NCBI GenBank assembly: GCA_002702655.1
Contig: PABB01000042.1
Coordinates: 1 to 64,000, forward strand
Direction: 5' to 3'
Source: Planctomycetaceae bacterium
GTDB lineage: Bacteria; Planctomycetota; Planctomycetia; Pirellulales; Lacipirellulaceae
Length of the DNA stretch: 64,000 nt
Position 1 is the stretch's first letter; each line of letters begins with the position of its first letter. Below are positions 63,824-64,000 of the stretch, piece by piece. The notes below the pieces were generated by a model. The model was not told the origin of the DNA, did not search any database, and saw nothing but the letters and a program-made list of their open reading frames with translations. Made by a program: the position numbers and the translations under genes.

Positions 63824-64000
63824 GCACCGACTGCGCGCGGGACGGGTCTGCGAGACGGGCAACCCCAGCTGCCGCTCGGCCGCGGGGAGTCCCCCGCTAG
63901 CAAAACCCCCGTCGCTGGCGTCCTTTCCGCTGCTGCTACGACCGGCGCGAAACTCTGCGGGCGGCGCCGGTCGTCGCGCCGGCGGCCCGTGGATTACGGG

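Noticed and set aside
1-64000. CRISPR arrays, rRNA genes, complete tRNA genes
   Set aside because: None could be found by eye: no regularly spaced direct repeats and no rRNA-like stretches; the only tRNA-like sequence is a 3' fragment.

Overview
The window looks like a chromosomal segment of a planctomycete, most likely of the Pirellulales group. This is inferred from GC-rich DNA, two prepilin-like DUF1559 proteins, PEP-CTERM/dockerin proteins, tandem AIM24 proteins, a CsrA-receiver fusion, and a bacterial ubiquitin-like gene cluster with E1, E2, RING-like and JAMM members. No rRNA gene, complete tRNA gene or CRISPR array is visible.

Positions 1-7,500 read as a decayed, AT-richer accessory island. 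It holds an IS3-family element cut by the window edge, a dead second IS3 orfA, a 3' tRNA-Arg fragment, a C-terminal integrase remnant, and three widely spaced minus-strand genes for exported proteins: a 14-cysteine protein, a membrane-anchored protein, and a lipoprotein joining a C39-like peptidase to a DUF1573-like domain. From 7,700 to 12,000 there is a minus-strand surface-protein set: a lipoprotein, a DUF1559 protein and two PEP-CTERM beta-propeller-like proteins.

Positions 12,400-20,600 form a carbohydrate locus. An SSS symporter and a XylR-type regulator diverge from a kinase related to anhydro-MurNAc kinase and two Gfo/Idh/MocA proteins, with an exported FAD oxidoreductase alongside. 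Positions 21,000-29,100 carry a small HTH regulator, the DabB/DabA inorganic-carbon transporter, and sulfate activation genes cysD and cysNC. A RaiA/HPF-like gene and a Kef-type antiporter broken by five frameshifts and a stop follow.

Positions 31,800-43,700 are the most remarkable part. After a 1,159-residue TPR protein comes a co-directional run coding for a ubiquitin-like protein, a frameshifted zinc-ribbon protein, E1, a membrane JAMM peptidase, an FHA membrane protein, a zinc-ribbon protein, a RING-like membrane protein, a RING-like/trypsin-like fusion, an E2 and a DUF2752 protein. Together these supply nearly all the parts of a conjugation-deconjugation cycle, apparently placed at the membrane.

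The rest (44,200-64,000) is mixed: a small exported protein with a clear terminator, malonate uptake and activation (madL, madM, acyl-CoA synthetase), a PL8 polysaccharide lyase, acetolactate synthase, a PQQ-type propeller protein, a second DUF1559 protein, a CsrA-receiver fusion, three tandem AIM24 proteins, argS, rsfS and a Bcp-type peroxiredoxin. Related intergenic inverted repeats lie around the AIM24 and argS genes.
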